A stretch of DNA of 64,000 nt from Rummeliibacillus stabekisii (lineage in GTDB: Bacteria; Bacillota; Bacilli; Bacillales_A; Planococcaceae). Under the pieces are notes generated by a model, which was not told where the DNA came from, ran no database searches, and saw nothing but the letters and a program-made list of their open reading frames with translations. Each line of letters begins with the position of its first letter. The stretch's first letter is position 1. The stretch covers positions 1,116,001 to 1,180,000 of the forward strand of contig NZ_BJVD01000001.1 of the NCBI RefSeq assembly GCF_007988965.1, read 5' to 3'. The position numbers were made by a program, and so were the translations under genes. This document shows positions 1 to 7,653 of this stretch, piece by piece.

Positions 1-2
1 TA

Positions 3-296
3 TTTTTCATCATTCTGTCAGGCGTGTTATTTTATACACAAAAAGAAGGCTGGGCCGTTCTAGACGCCATCTATTTCTGCGTTGTGAGCATTATTCCAAC
101 CGGCATCGATACCAACCTTTCCCCTGAAACAGCGATAGGAAAAGTATTCACTATGTTCTATCTTATCGTTGGAACAGGCACAATGCTCCTAACACTCATA
201 CTTTTGGCCAAATCGACCATCAATAATGATGATGATTTTAAGAAAACCTTTAAAAGTGGAAAGTGGAAACGCGAAGGACAAGAGGAAGAAAAATAA
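3..296 (+). CDS. Two-TM potassium-channel-like protein, C-terminal part
   Basis: The frame is open to the left window edge, so only the C-terminal part (about 97 residues) is present. It shows the end of a first membrane helix, a pore-helix/filter segment, a second membrane helix (about FTMFYLIVGTGTMLLTLI) and a charged cytoplasmic tail ending GQEEEK. The arrangement matches the Ion_trans_2 (KcsA-like) pore module, in which the filter is followed by a P-x-T-x-x-G-K-x-F-T segment; here that segment is SPETAIGKVFT. The canonical TVGYGD filter is replaced by IPTGID, so potassium selectivity is uncertain. GTG at 24 is an internal codon rather than a convincing start. Confidence 0.7.
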   Translation, partial: FFIILSGVLFYTQKEGWAVLDAIYFCVVSIIPTGIDTNLSPETAIGKVFTMFYLIVGTGTMLLTLILLAKSTINNDDDFKKTFKSGKWKREGQEEEK

Positions 297-426
297 TTCA
301 TTTCTTCCCAGTTGCATTGGAGAAGAATAAGTCAAGATAATGCTAGGGCATTTTTGAATTTCACTTAAATCATGAAATCTGAATTAAGAAAATAAAAGTG
401 CTATACTATTGTTGTAAATAACTGTT

Positions 427-497
427 GCCGACTTAGTTTAATGGCAAAACGGTGGTCTCGTAATCCACTGATAAGAGTTCGATTCTCTTAGTCGGCA
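427..497 (+). tRNA. tRNA-Thr (anticodon CGT)
   Basis: A full cloverleaf can be folded. The 7-bp acceptor GCCGACT/AGTCGGC is followed by discriminator A. The D-stem is GTTT/AAAC with a short loop. The anticodon arm GTGG/CCAC has a U-U mismatch at 31-39 and loop CTCGTAA, and the T-arm is AAGAG-TTCGATT-CTCTT. Loop position 33 is T, 34-36 is CGT and 37 is A, giving tRNA-Thr that reads ACG. The CCA end is not encoded. It stands alone, not in a tRNA cluster; a possible -10 TATACT lies at 402-407. Confidence 0.93.
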
Positions 498-615
498 TAT
501 TAAAAAACCGACAACTAATATAAATCTTAATTTGAATTTGTACTATCCTTCAATTGATAATCTAATAAGGCTCTTAGCCCCTTATTACGTCTTTTCCATT
601 TCCATAAAAAATAAA

Positions 616-640
616 AGCCATCCAATATTATTGGATGGCT
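616..640 (-). terminator. Rho-independent terminator of the yxcD operon
   Basis: A perfect hairpin AGCCATCCAAT/ATTGGATGGCT with a 3-nt loop lies just past the stop codon of the leftward yxcD-like gene. A T-rich tract follows on the leftward strand. It could also stop readthrough from the tRNA side. Confidence 0.85.
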
Positions 641-647
641 TTATTTC

Positions 648-938
648 TTATTCTATAACGGCAATCATGCCCTCTTCATCATCAATTTCTAATCGGATGC
701 TTGCTGCATAAGGATCTACGTTCGTTTCTTCCTGTAAGTAGGCGCGGATAGCGGACAACATGTTGGCTACACGATACGTATCTTGTCGATTATTATAATA
801 TGCATCGGCAGAGTAGCCTTCATCGTCATCAAAGCAAAGCTCGATCTCTACATTTTCGGGCATTACATTGATTTGGCGTGCATGGTATACGCATAATGCG
901 TTAATTAATTGGTCCTCTGATAAGACTATTGTTTCCAT
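648..938 (-). CDS. yxcD: YxcD-like protein (DUF2653)
   Basis: An acidic 96-residue cytoplasmic protein with no membrane segment or signal peptide. Its length and motifs (METIVLSEDQLINALCVYHA at the start, IELCFDDDEGYSADA in the middle) match my recollection of the DUF2653/YxcD family of Bacilli, whose function is unknown. ATG at 938 follows GAGGACCG inside the preceding gene and overlaps that gene's end by 13 bases. The two genes are therefore translationally coupled in one transcript that ends at the hairpin at 616-640. Confidence 0.75.
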   Translation of the reverse strand: METIVLSEDQLINALCVYHARQINVMPENVEIELCFDDDEGYSADAYYNNRQDTYRVANMLSAIRAYLQEETNVDPYAASIRLEIDDEEGMIAVIE

Positions 939-1405
939 ACATTTCGGTCCTCGTCACGTTTTTTGTTGCCGCGGAACATTTGGAAAACTTTCATGATTAA
1001 CATAATAAGTACCAAGATGGCAATAACATTGATTAATAAACCAAATAAGTTGCCCATTGCACCCATATTGCTAAGCATTCCGCCAAATAAAAGTCCTGCC
1101 AGTCCTCCGAGCATCATGCCACGCATAAATCCGCCCTTTCTTGGAGTTGAATTAGCAGTTTTTGATTTGTTAGTTTTGTTGTTAAAGCTTGAGTTTTTGT
1201 TATCTTGTGTATTTCGATTTGTATTGGATTTATTGTTATTGAAAATAGAATTATTGGAATTACCGTTTGAATTAAAACCTCTTTTGCCTGATTTGTATCC
1301 TCTTGCATCAGCTGTGATGCTAAAATGGTCTGAAACAACAGGCCCTACAGTTGAGAAAGCAAGAGTAGCTGCAAATAAAGCTGCCGCAAGTTTTTTAAAT
1401 TTCAA
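926..1405 (-). CDS. Secreted/membrane Gly- and Asn-rich protein
   Basis: A 159-residue protein starting with TTG at 1405 behind GGAGGGTATTTAA. It has an N-terminal signal-like helix (about residues 5-25), a low-complexity Asn/Ser/Lys-rich linker (about 35-90), a glycine-rich segment (MRGMMLGGLAGLLFGGML) and a membrane helix (about GLLINVIAILVLIMLIMKVF) before a charged tail. The Gly-rich plus TM layout resembles the N-terminal part of bacterial Tim44-like proteins, but no Tim44 domain is present. It probably sits in the membrane with a disordered segment outside. First gene of a two-gene unit with yxcD; function unknown. Confidence 0.75.
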   Translation of the reverse strand: MKFKKLAAALFAATLAFSTVGPVVSDHFSITADARGYKSGKRGFNSNGNSNNSIFNNNKSNTNRNTQDNKNSSFNNKTNKSKTANSTPRKGGFMRGMMLGGLAGLLFGGMLSNMGAMGNLFGLLINVIAILVLIMLIMKVFQMFRGNKKRDEDRNVWKQ

Positions 1406-1497
1406 TTAAATACCCTCCATTAGTGTGTAATTAATATTACTTACTCTTATCTTATCATTTTCCTTACCTTATATGAAATGAAACGCTAAGGCAAAAA

Positions 1498-1526
1498 AAT
1501 CCTCCTGCTTTTATAGCAAGAGGATT
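1498..1526 (-). terminator. Terminator of the 5'-nucleotidase gene
   Basis: A hairpin with arms AATCCTCCTGC and GCAAGAGGATT (one mismatch) lies just past the stop of the leftward nucleotidase gene. On that strand it is followed by a run of T (A-run at 1493-1499 on the plus strand). Confidence 0.8.
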
Positions 1527-1538
1527 TTTATTAGTTTG

Positions 1539-3281
1539 TTAGTCCACTTTTACATTACGAACTTCTGTTGGCTCATCAATAGTTTGTTTACCTTTTAAGT
1601 AGTTGATGAATGCATCAGTATCTACTTCGATTGTTTTATCATTTGTTGCTGTTGTGAATGCTTTGAAGTTATCGCCACCTGTTGCGATAAAGTCGTTAAT
1701 TACAACAGAATATGTTTTTGCAGGATCGATTTTTTCATCTGTATCTCCTACAAATACATCTACAACTCCTTTTGAATTATACGTATAGTGCAAGCCAGAT
1801 ACTTCTAAGCCATAACCACCTGTGAATTGTTGGTTGATTGCTTCTTTAATATTAGCACCAGTCATGTCTACCACTTTCAAGTAGTTGCCGAATGGTTGGA
1901 CTGCTTGCGCTTTACCCCATGTAATAACATTTTTGTCTCCGTCTTTAACTGTAGTAAGGTCAGCACGGATACCACCAGAGTTTGTCATAGCAAAGTCAGC
2001 ATTGTAGCCTAGAGCTTTTGCTTGGCTTAATTGTCCATCAGTTACTAAGTTACCGACTGGAGAACCGCCTAGTGGATGAGCGACACGGTCTCTTGTAATG
2101 GATTCAAATGATGCTGTTGCGATTGGCGCATCAATTTTCTCTTTTACTAAAGATTTCGCTTCATTCACAATGCCATTTACCTTCTTAGATACTTTGTTGC
2201 TGTTGATTTGTTCTTCAGTTGGCAAGTAGTTATATTTTACAATACCAGATGGTGTTTTAATAAAGTCTTTTGTCTTTTTGCTAATTTTACCTGTTACAAC
2301 TGAATAAGCTTTACCAAATGATTTTGCCTCAATAATGCGTGTATTTTTGTAAACGCCATTAGCAAAGTTGTGATCATGGCCGCCGATTACTACGTCTACA
2401 GAGTGTTTCGGATCGATTTTTTCAAGCTCTTTCAGCATATCCACTGTTTGGCCTAAAATTTTCTCTTTTCCTTGTGTTTCAATTGATGTGTCTGCATCTG
2501 TGTTATAGGCACCTGAGTGTGCAACTACGACGATTGCATTTACACCTTGTTTACGCAAAACTTTTGAATATTTTGCGATTGCTTTTGCCGGATTTACCAC
2601 TTCGATATTCTCAACGTGTTTAGATAGTACTACTGTTTTAATGTCTGGTGTAACGACACCGATAAATCCAACTTTAACTCCACCATATTTTTTCACTGTA
2701 TAAGGTTTGAAGCCACTAAGGATTTTCTTAGACTTTTTATCTACAATGTTGGAAGTTAGGATCTCCATATTGCTTTTAGTCAATTTATAATCTTTTACTA
2801 ATTCATAGTTTTGTGTTGCTTCAGTCGGTGCAAGGCCGTTTAAAATTCGTTTGAATTCATCGATTCCCTCATCAAATTCATGGTTACCTAGTGCTCCAAC
2901 AGTAAATTTAATTGCATTGGCTGCATTCATTGTTGGCTCGTCTTGAAGTAAGCTTGAATAAGATGGACTTCCGCCTACTAAGTCGCCTGCACTAATTCTG
3001 TAAGTATTTGCAGCAGCTGTTTTTAATTTGTACTTCTTAGCAAACGCTGCTTTTTCTTGCTCAAAGTGATACGCAAGAGCTGGTGCTCCTCCGATTGGTG
3101 TGCCATCAGTAGCTTTATAACTCTCTCCGATATTACCATGCATATCATTGATAGATAGAAACTGTACTGGCACAGTTGTTGGTGCTTTCGGTTTTGCTGG
3201 CGTTGTTTTGGCAAAAGCTGACATAGGCGTCATTAATAATGCAGCAGCCCCTAATGTTGCGACGATTTTTGTTTTAAACAC
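1539..3281 (-). CDS. Secreted 5'-nucleotidase / 2',3'-cyclic phosphodiesterase
   Basis: A 580-residue exported UshA/YfkN-type protein. A signal peptide (about 1-24, ending SAFA-KT) precedes the calcineurin-like metallophosphatase domain, with metal-binding motifs SINDMHGN, a GNHEFDEG block and GGHDHNF. The C-terminal 5'-nucleotidase substrate domain follows, with TNSGGIRADL and ATGGDNF. The family releases phosphate and nucleosides from extracellular nucleotides. No LPXTG anchor or SLH domain is visible, so it is probably secreted or loosely wall-bound. The start is GTG at 3281 with GGGAGAG upstream. It is monocistronic, with its own terminator, and divergent from the thioesterase gene. Confidence 0.88.
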   Translation of the reverse strand: MFKTKIVATLGAAALLMTPMSAFAKTTPAKPKAPTTVPVQFLSINDMHGNIGESYKATDGTPIGGAPALAYHFEQEKAAFAKKYKLKTAAANTYRISAGDLVGGSPSYSSLLQDEPTMNAANAIKFTVGALGNHEFDEGIDEFKRILNGLAPTEATQNYELVKDYKLTKSNMEILTSNIVDKKSKKILSGFKPYTVKKYGGVKVGFIGVVTPDIKTVVLSKHVENIEVVNPAKAIAKYSKVLRKQGVNAIVVVAHSGAYNTDADTSIETQGKEKILGQTVDMLKELEKIDPKHSVDVVIGGHDHNFANGVYKNTRIIEAKSFGKAYSVVTGKISKKTKDFIKTPSGIVKYNYLPTEEQINSNKVSKKVNGIVNEAKSLVKEKIDAPIATASFESITRDRVAHPLGGSPVGNLVTDGQLSQAKALGYNADFAMTNSGGIRADLTTVKDGDKNVITWGKAQAVQPFGNYLKVVDMTGANIKEAINQQFTGGYGLEVSGLHYTYNSKGVVDVFVGDTDEKIDPAKTYSVVINDFIATGGDNFKAFTTATNDKTIEVDTDAFINYLKGKQTIDEPTEVRNVKVD

Positions 3282-3453
3282 TCTCTACACTCTCCCATTT
3301 TATATGTAAGTTTGTTTCTTCTTCATTGTATAGTCTGCTATATAACAATACAATACTCAAAATTAAAAATAATATAATAATAGCATGTAAGACTATTCAG
3401 ATAATACTATATCATCATTTCAAATAAATGAAAGCGCTTTTTTATTAAAAATT

Positions 3454-3483
3454 TTGAAGAATTTTGCCTAAATATGATATAAT
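3454..3483 (+). promoter_or_regulatory. SigA-type promoter of the thioesterase gene
   Basis: TTGAAG (3454-3459), an 18-base spacer and TATAAT (3478-3483), about 55 bases upstream of the thioesterase start codon. An imperfect cre-like TGAAAGCGCTTTTT lies just upstream at 3429-3442; its last two bases deviate from consensus. Confidence 0.6.
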
Positions 3484-3536
3484 TACGTAGAACTTATAGT
3501 TAGATGTGCCTGTTAAAATTTGGGGAGGAATTTATT

Positions 3537-3932
3537 TTGACAACAATGAAATCTGTTCAACAACGTTTTGAAGAAAGTCCTTTTTGGCAAACACTTGGAC
3601 TTGAATATATACATGCTGAAGATGGAATTGCCGAAATTGCCTTTGACTATAAAAAAGAACTAAACAATGTGGTGGGTACAATGCACGGCGGTGTCTTCAT
3701 GTCAGCTCTTGATACTGTGATGGGCATTGCAACACATACGCTTGGTTTTAAAGATGTAATTACTATTCAACTAGAAACGCGTTTTTTAAAGCCGGTTACA
3801 CACGGTCGTGTGAAAGGGCTAGCGCGTATCATTTCGCAAACCCGTTCAACAACCATTGTAGAAGGCCGTCTCTATGACGAAGAAGATGAACTCGTTGGAT
3901 TTGCAACAGGTACATTTAAAGGTAGTAATTAA
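3537..3932 (+). CDS. PaaI-type hotdog thioesterase
   Basis: A single-domain hotdog-fold acyl-CoA thioesterase of the PaaI/4HBT family. The signature NNVVGTMHGGVFMSALDTVMG carries the conserved HGG before the long helix, followed by FLKPVTHGRVKG and a final strand ending GTFKG. The chosen start is TTG at 3537, which has GGAGG at 3524-3528 (8-base spacing). An upstream GTG at 3504 lacks a site, and ATG at 3546 is an alternative. The protein is about 131 residues, normal for the family. It hydrolyses acyl-CoA thioesters; the substrate cannot be told from sequence. Confidence 0.85.
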   Translation: MTTMKSVQQRFEESPFWQTLGLEYIHAEDGIAEIAFDYKKELNNVVGTMHGGVFMSALDTVMGIATHTLGFKDVITIQLETRFLKPVTHGRVKGLARIISQTRSTTIVEGRLYDEEDELVGFATGTFKGSN

Positions 3933-3938
3933 GGATAG

Positions 3939-3974
3939 AGATGCCCACTCTTTTAAGAGGTTGGGCATCTTTTT
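3939..3974 (+). terminator. Terminator of the thioesterase gene
   Basis: The hairpin GATGCCCA/TGGGCATC, with an inner CTC/GAG extension, is followed by TTTTT directly after the thioesterase stop codon. Confidence 0.85.
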
Positions 3975-4081
3975 ATATGTCTCTATTGTAGGTAAAGAGG
4001 ATCCGATATACTTTACTATTCTGGCTTTTGAGCTTGTCTATCTCCCTATTCTGCAAGTTATACTGTACAGTTCATTATGTG

Positions 4082-4684
4082 TTAAGGTACTAAGTTCGCT
4101 TCGCCTTCATCGTCACCTTTAACCTTTTGTTTTGGTTTTCTATTAATTTGATAGTTGATACTATTCTCTTCTTTAATAATCTCGTATTTTGCATAGTTTC
4201 TCTTTTCTTTTGGAGGGATTCGCATATAAAACGTATAGTATTCTATTTGCGCTTTTAATGCGCATGCACGATTCATTCTCCGTTCAAATGTACTTACTGT
4301 AATATCCATTATTAATTCGGTTCCACTAGTAAAAGTAATAATCGTACCTAAGCTACCGTATGCACTGTACCTTTTTATATGGTTAAGTGCTAACCATATG
4401 CAGCCATCTTTCTTTGGCGAGAAAACGGGAAACCAGACTCTTTCGTTAATAGTGACCGGATGCATCTTAACTTTACCAAGAATATGCTTTGTCCCTTGTC
4501 CAGCCCCTGTTAAGCTAGAGCCTGAGAATTTTAAATTGGCGTCCATAATTTCGATTGGATTTAAATCGCTTAGTGTAACTCCCCCTAATTCCATAATTTT
4601 AGTTTTTACCTTCCCCGTCGCATTCTCGTAAAATGGGATAAGTGCAAGCGTTTCAATAGATAAAGCGTAAACATGTTTAATCAA
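4082..4684 (-). CDS. comK: Competence transcription factor ComK
   Basis: About 200 residues, matching ComK. The core IMDANLKFSGSSLTGAGQGT aligns with the B. subtilis segment IVDRSCRFFGSSYAGRKAGT, and the following W-x-P-x-x-SPKKDGCIWL block matches its FPTLSSTRPQCGWI block. ComK is the master activator of DNA-uptake genes and binds paired AT-boxes. The start is TTG at 4684, because GAGGAGGG lies 7-8 bases upstream; the longer ATG at 4726 has no binding site and would put the site inside the gene. The C-terminal tail is slightly longer and more charged than in B. subtilis (192 residues). It is single, with its own promoter and AT-boxes. Confidence 0.85.
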   Translation of the reverse strand: MIKHVYALSIETLALIPFYENATGKVKTKIMELGGVTLSDLNPIEIMDANLKFSGSSLTGAGQGTKHILGKVKMHPVTINERVWFPVFSPKKDGCIWLALNHIKRYSAYGSLGTIITFTSGTELIMDITVSTFERRMNRACALKAQIEYYTFYMRIPPKEKRNYAKYEIIKEENSINYQINRKPKQKVKGDDEGEANLVP

Positions 4685-4790
4685 TTCATTTCCCTCCTCA
4701 TTAATAAAATAAAAGCGATAAAACAAAATTTCCCGCCATCAAATCAAACATAATTTGTAAATTCGACATAATTCAGGATAATTTTATATT

Positions 4791-4819
4791 ATATTATTAC
4801 TATTAAAATCCGATGTCAA
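4791..4819 (-). promoter_or_regulatory. SigA promoter of comK
   Basis: On the leftward strand TTGACA (4814-4819), a 17-base spacer and TAATAT (4791-4796). This leaves a leader of about 100 bases before the TTG start of comK. Confidence 0.8.
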
Positions 4820-4862
4820 ATAAACATATTTTCCTATTAAATTCACTATAAAATCCCTTTTT
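4820..4862 (-). promoter_or_regulatory. Pair of ComK AT-boxes (K-box) upstream of comK
   Basis: ComK binds two AAAA-N5-TTTT boxes. On the leftward strand a perfect box AAAA-AGGGA-TTTT lies at 4850-4862, and a near-perfect AAAA-TATGT-TTAT lies at 4820-4832 directly against the -35. The 17-base gap between the boxes is close to the 18-base class known for ComK targets. This fits positive autoregulation of comK. Confidence 0.6.
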
Positions 4863-4994
4863 TCTCTCAAAAACCTGTTAATTAGCGGTTTTGTTATTTT
4901 ACACTGTTAAAAGCTGATTAACTTTTTTCATTACTTTCTTAACTTAAACGGCCTAAATCACCTTAATTTTAACCAACCAAAAGGCTAAAATTAT

Positions 4995-5333
4995 TTAAAT
5001 AGAAAGTGCCAATACACTCACAATCCAACTAATATGCATAAGAAAAACAATACTATAGATAACAAGCGCTGCTCTTAAAAGTAGATTTATCAATAAAGTA
5101 GCCCTCATCTTACTTAGAATAACAATGAGAGCTACAGGCAAAGCTAATTTCATTAAATAAAAGGCTATTTTACTCGAGCTGTATATCCAACTCATTAAAG
5201 GATTGGCTTCGCCAATAATATGATTGCGTAAGCCTATGTCTGTTAAAATTGTATCTAACAAGCATAATATGAATAATATATAAACATTAATAAATTGCCG
5301 TTTACTATCGGGCTGTGTTATAGATTGTTCCAC
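4995..5333 (-). CDS. DUF5658 family small membrane protein
   Basis: A 112-residue protein with about four hydrophobic helices. The motif LLDTILTDIG followed by GEANPLMSWI is typical of DUF5658 proteins (D-x-x-x-T...EANPLM). GTG at 5333 has AGGAGGAG upstream. It is an integral membrane protein of unknown function, and no operon partner is evident. Confidence 0.7.
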   Translation of the reverse strand: MEQSITQPDSKRQFINVYILFILCLLDTILTDIGLRNHIIGEANPLMSWIYSSSKIAFYLMKLALPVALIVILSKMRATLLINLLLRAALVIYSIVFLMHISWIVSVLALSI

Positions 5334-5402
5334 TAAAACTCCTCCTAAATTGCCAATGTTGAATAAGTCTAAGGCAAATAGAAAGGTTTTTATTCACATA
5401 CG

Positions 5403-5441
5403 AAAAAGGACTGGCCAGAAAAATTCTGTGCCAGCCCTTTT
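5403..5441 (-). terminator. Terminator of the His/Trp-rich protein gene
   Basis: Arms AAAAGGACTGGC and GCCAGCCCTTTT (one mismatch) with an inner CAGAA/TTCTG stem lie just past the stop codon of the leftward gene. Confidence 0.75.
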
Positions 5442-5454
5442 ACTTTATATTAAC

Positions 5455-5844
5455 TTACATCCATGGATGGCCTGGGTTCCATTGTTGCCATTGTTGGTGA
5501 TGGCCATCATGATGCATTGGGTATGTTTGCCAATGCTGTTGTGTTGGACGCCAATGGCGTTGACCGGATTGCCAAGGATAGGATTGATGGTATCCATGAT
5601 GCATTGGATATCCATGGCCCCCATGACCTCCATGACCTCCATGGCTTCCATGATGTCCCATATTCCAGTTGCCGTGTTGTTGATGTTGCATATGTCCATA
5701 GTTTTGATTCCAATCATGCCCCTGTCCCCATTGATCGCCAGAGTGCCACCCACCATACTGTTGACTCATTTGTGACATCCATGGGTTATACTCCATATTT
5801 TCCCTCATGTAATTAACGCCTTGCCCATCAAAAGGTTGAACCAT
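5455..5844 (-). CDS. His/Trp/Gly/Gln-rich protein, probable spore-coat type
   Basis: 129 residues of extreme composition: 21 His and 11 Trp, with abundant Gly, Gln, Met, Asn and Tyr, and no Ala, Cys, Ile, Leu or Lys at all. The middle has four SHGG/HGG-type repeats, then HH pairs spaced along the C-terminal half; NPWM near the start is echoed by HPWM at the end. No signal peptide or TM helix. ATG at 5844 follows AAGGGAG. Such proteins in Bacilli are usually coat or metal-binding structural proteins. A SigK/SigE-like -10 upstream and the lone-gene setting favour a spore-layer role (inference). The opposite strand also has long open frames, but they lack ribosome binding sites and a terminator. 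Confidence 0.7.
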   Translation of the reverse strand: MVQPFDGQGVNYMRENMEYNPWMSQMSQQYGGWHSGDQWGQGHDWNQNYGHMQHQQHGNWNMGHHGSHGGHGGHGGHGYPMHHGYHQSYPWQSGQRHWRPTQQHWQTYPMHHDGHHQQWQQWNPGHPWM

Positions 5845-5875
5845 TCTCTAAACACTCCCTTTTCATTATTCCTTG

Positions 5876-5884
5876 TATCATATG
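5876..5884 (-). promoter_or_regulatory. SigK/SigE-like -10 element
   Basis: On the leftward strand CATATGATA matches the SigK -10 pattern CATANNNTA, about 32 bases before the start codon of the His/Trp-rich gene. I do not see a clear matching -35 AC, so this is a half-match only. Confidence 0.35.
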
Positions 5885-5971
5885 GTCAAATGACTAAGGC
5901 ATTTGGGCCTTTATACCAATAGATTAACAATGGGTAAAGCATATCGGAAAAGAACATTTCTTTGACCAATA

Positions 5972-5997
5972 AAAAAACCAGCATTCGCTGGTTTTTC
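5972..5997 (-). terminator. Terminator of the chemoreceptor gene
   Basis: The perfect hairpin AAAACCAGC/GCTGGTTTT with loop ATTC is followed on the leftward strand by a T-run. It abuts the stop codon of the MCP gene. Confidence 0.85.
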
Positions 5998-5999
5998 AT

Positions 6000-7460
6000 C
6001 TATAGTTGTGTTGCTGCCTCGTATGTTTCCACGAGATTATTGGCCGTTTTTTTCTGGTCATCTGCTAGCATACTTAGTGTAGCATTGAGCTCTTCTAATG
6101 AAGCAGTGCTTCCCTCAATAATTGTCGCAAATTCATTTGTATTCGCTTCAATAGTGCCTGTCTTGTCCTCAACACTTTTAATTTCACTTGCTACTACTAT
6201 CATTTGCTGATTCAGGTTTTGCATAGCAGTATATAAATGATTAAACGCATTTACTGACTTTTCTACAGTTTCCACTTGTTGCTCGACACGTTTTGCCCCT
6301 ACTTGTAATTGGCTTAAAGTACTTTCATTGTATGTGTTAACATTACTTAGATTTTCATCAATTTTCACTAATGTATCTGCAGTAGTCGAGGCCAATTTAC
6401 GGATTTCTTCGGCTACAACAGCGAAGCCCTTCCCATATTCACCGGCACGCGCGGCTTCAATAGAAGCATTGAGGGCCAACAGATTAGTTTGTTCTGTAAT
6501 CCCTTTAATCGCAACTGTGAATGTATTGGTTTCTTGTATTTTAGAAGTCAGCGTTTCAACGGATTGAGAAAGTTGTTGGAAAAATCCAGAGAAATTATCG
6601 ATTTCATCCTTCATTTCTTTCATATTTTTCGCACCCTGTGTTGCTTGTTGACCAGCTTCCTCTGTTTCATTTTTAGCGCCTTCTACCGAGCGTCCAATAT
6701 CGAGTACCGTTTTGTGCATATATTGGATATCTTGTGCAATATCATTGATCCGATAATTCTGCTGTTCTGCTCCAGCACTTACCTCACTCACTGCCCCTAG
6801 CCTCTCTTGATATGAAGTAGTGGTGTTTTCGAAAGTATTTTTAATATCGTTTAAATTAGAAGTTATTGTACCGACTGTTGTATTCAGCTTATTCGAAGTA
6901 TCTTTTTCCTTTTCTGCCTGCTCATGTACTGTGCGTAAGTAGCCCAACGCTTGGTCGAGCACTCTACCATTTTGCAAAATTTGTAGATACAATCCAATAA
7001 TCATTAATAAATAAACTAATACGACATTGGCCAATTGACTATGTATATCTTCATCTTGAAAATTGATATAGTTCATATAAATTGTCATAAGGCCGAGGAT
7101 TACTCCGGTAAAGTAAATCTTTCGATTAGAATGAATACTTGCCACTATAATTAAGAAAAAGCTTAAAGCAATAGTACCTAGTGTTGATTCACCTTGGCCA
7201 AAAATCAAAGTCATACTAATTAGAAATATCATGGCAACAACAAAGTATGGGAAAGCAATTTTTAGCGCATTAATTTTTTTCTGTGCAAAATAAGCGGTTA
7301 TAAAAAGTAAAAAAGATATTCCCAAACTAATCCTTACCAAATTTGTTGATGACAATATAAGCTGCGCAATTGTGCCTAACCCAGAGCAAATAAAGACCAT
7401 TAAAAATAGGTAAAAGTTTTTCTTTTGAAGGTCTTCCCATTTCAGTTCATCCATCGTCAA
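6000..7460 (-). CDS. Methyl-accepting chemotaxis protein with six-TM N-terminus
   Basis: About 486 residues. The first 170 carry roughly six hydrophobic helices with very short loops instead of the usual extracellular sensor. A long coiled coil and the MCP signalling hairpin tip follow ([20 protein letters not shown] then [14 protein letters not shown]). There is no clear HAMP or Cache domain, so sensing is presumably through the membrane helices. It would couple to CheA/CheW and bias the flagellar motor. The start is ambiguous: GTG at 7469 lies too close to GAGGAAG, whereas TTG at 7460 has usual spacing. It stands alone with its own terminator. Confidence 0.85.
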   Translation of the reverse strand: MTMDELKWEDLQKKNFYLFLMVFICSGLGTIAQLILSSTNLVRISLGISFLLFITAYFAQKKINALKIAFPYFVVAMIFLISMTLIFGQGESTLGTIALSFFLIIVASIHSNRKIYFTGVILGLMTIYMNYINFQDEDIHSQLANVVLVYLLMIIGLYLQILQNGRVLDQALGYLRTVHEQAEKEKDTSNKLNTTVGTITSNLNDIKNTFENTTTSYQERLGAVSEVSAGAEQQNYRINDIAQDIQYMHKTVLDIGRSVEGAKNETEEAGQQATQGAKNMKEMKDEIDNFSGFFQQLSQSVETLTSKIQETNTFTVAIKGITEQTNLLALNASIEAARAGEYGKGFAVVAEEIRKLASTTADTLVKIDENLSNVNTYNESTLSQLQVGAKRVEQQVETVEKSVNAFNHLYTAMQNLNQQMIVVASEIKSVEDKTGTIEANTNEFATIIEGSTASLEELNATLSMLADDQKKTANNLVETYEAATQL

Positions 7461-7607
7461 ATTTCTCACTTCCTCAGCGATTAAGTAAAAATTCCTGTTA
7501 TCTTAAAAGATAATTAGGCCTTTTTTCATCATTATTATAACAGCGTGAGATTCAACTTTTCAATGTAAAATGAAAAAAATTACAGACCTTACCCTTAATT
7601 ATGTCAA

Positions 7608-7641
7608 AAAAACCATTTAGCTTTTCAACTAAATGGTTTTG
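7608..7641 (-). terminator. Terminator of the LysM-NlpC/P60 gene
   Basis: The perfect stem AAACCATTTAG/CTAAATGGTTT with an 8-base loop and T-run on the leftward strand lies just past the stop codon. Confidence 0.85.
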
Positions 7642-7653
7642 GTTTATATCAAA

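Noticed and set aside
963-1409. 148-codon open frame on the plus strand opposite the Gly-rich protein gene
   Set aside because: No ribosome binding site; it mirrors the low-complexity Asn/Gly coding sequence of the leftward gene, which has a site, signal peptide and terminator.
3429-3442. cre site between the nucleotidase and thioesterase genes
   Set aside because: TGAAAGCGCTTTTT fits 12 of 14 positions but lacks the final CA, so it is below what I would call.
5350-5816. Long plus-strand frames (141 and 117 codons) opposite the His/Trp-rich gene
   Set aside because: The leftward frame has a good binding site and terminator; the others are products of the biased codon content.
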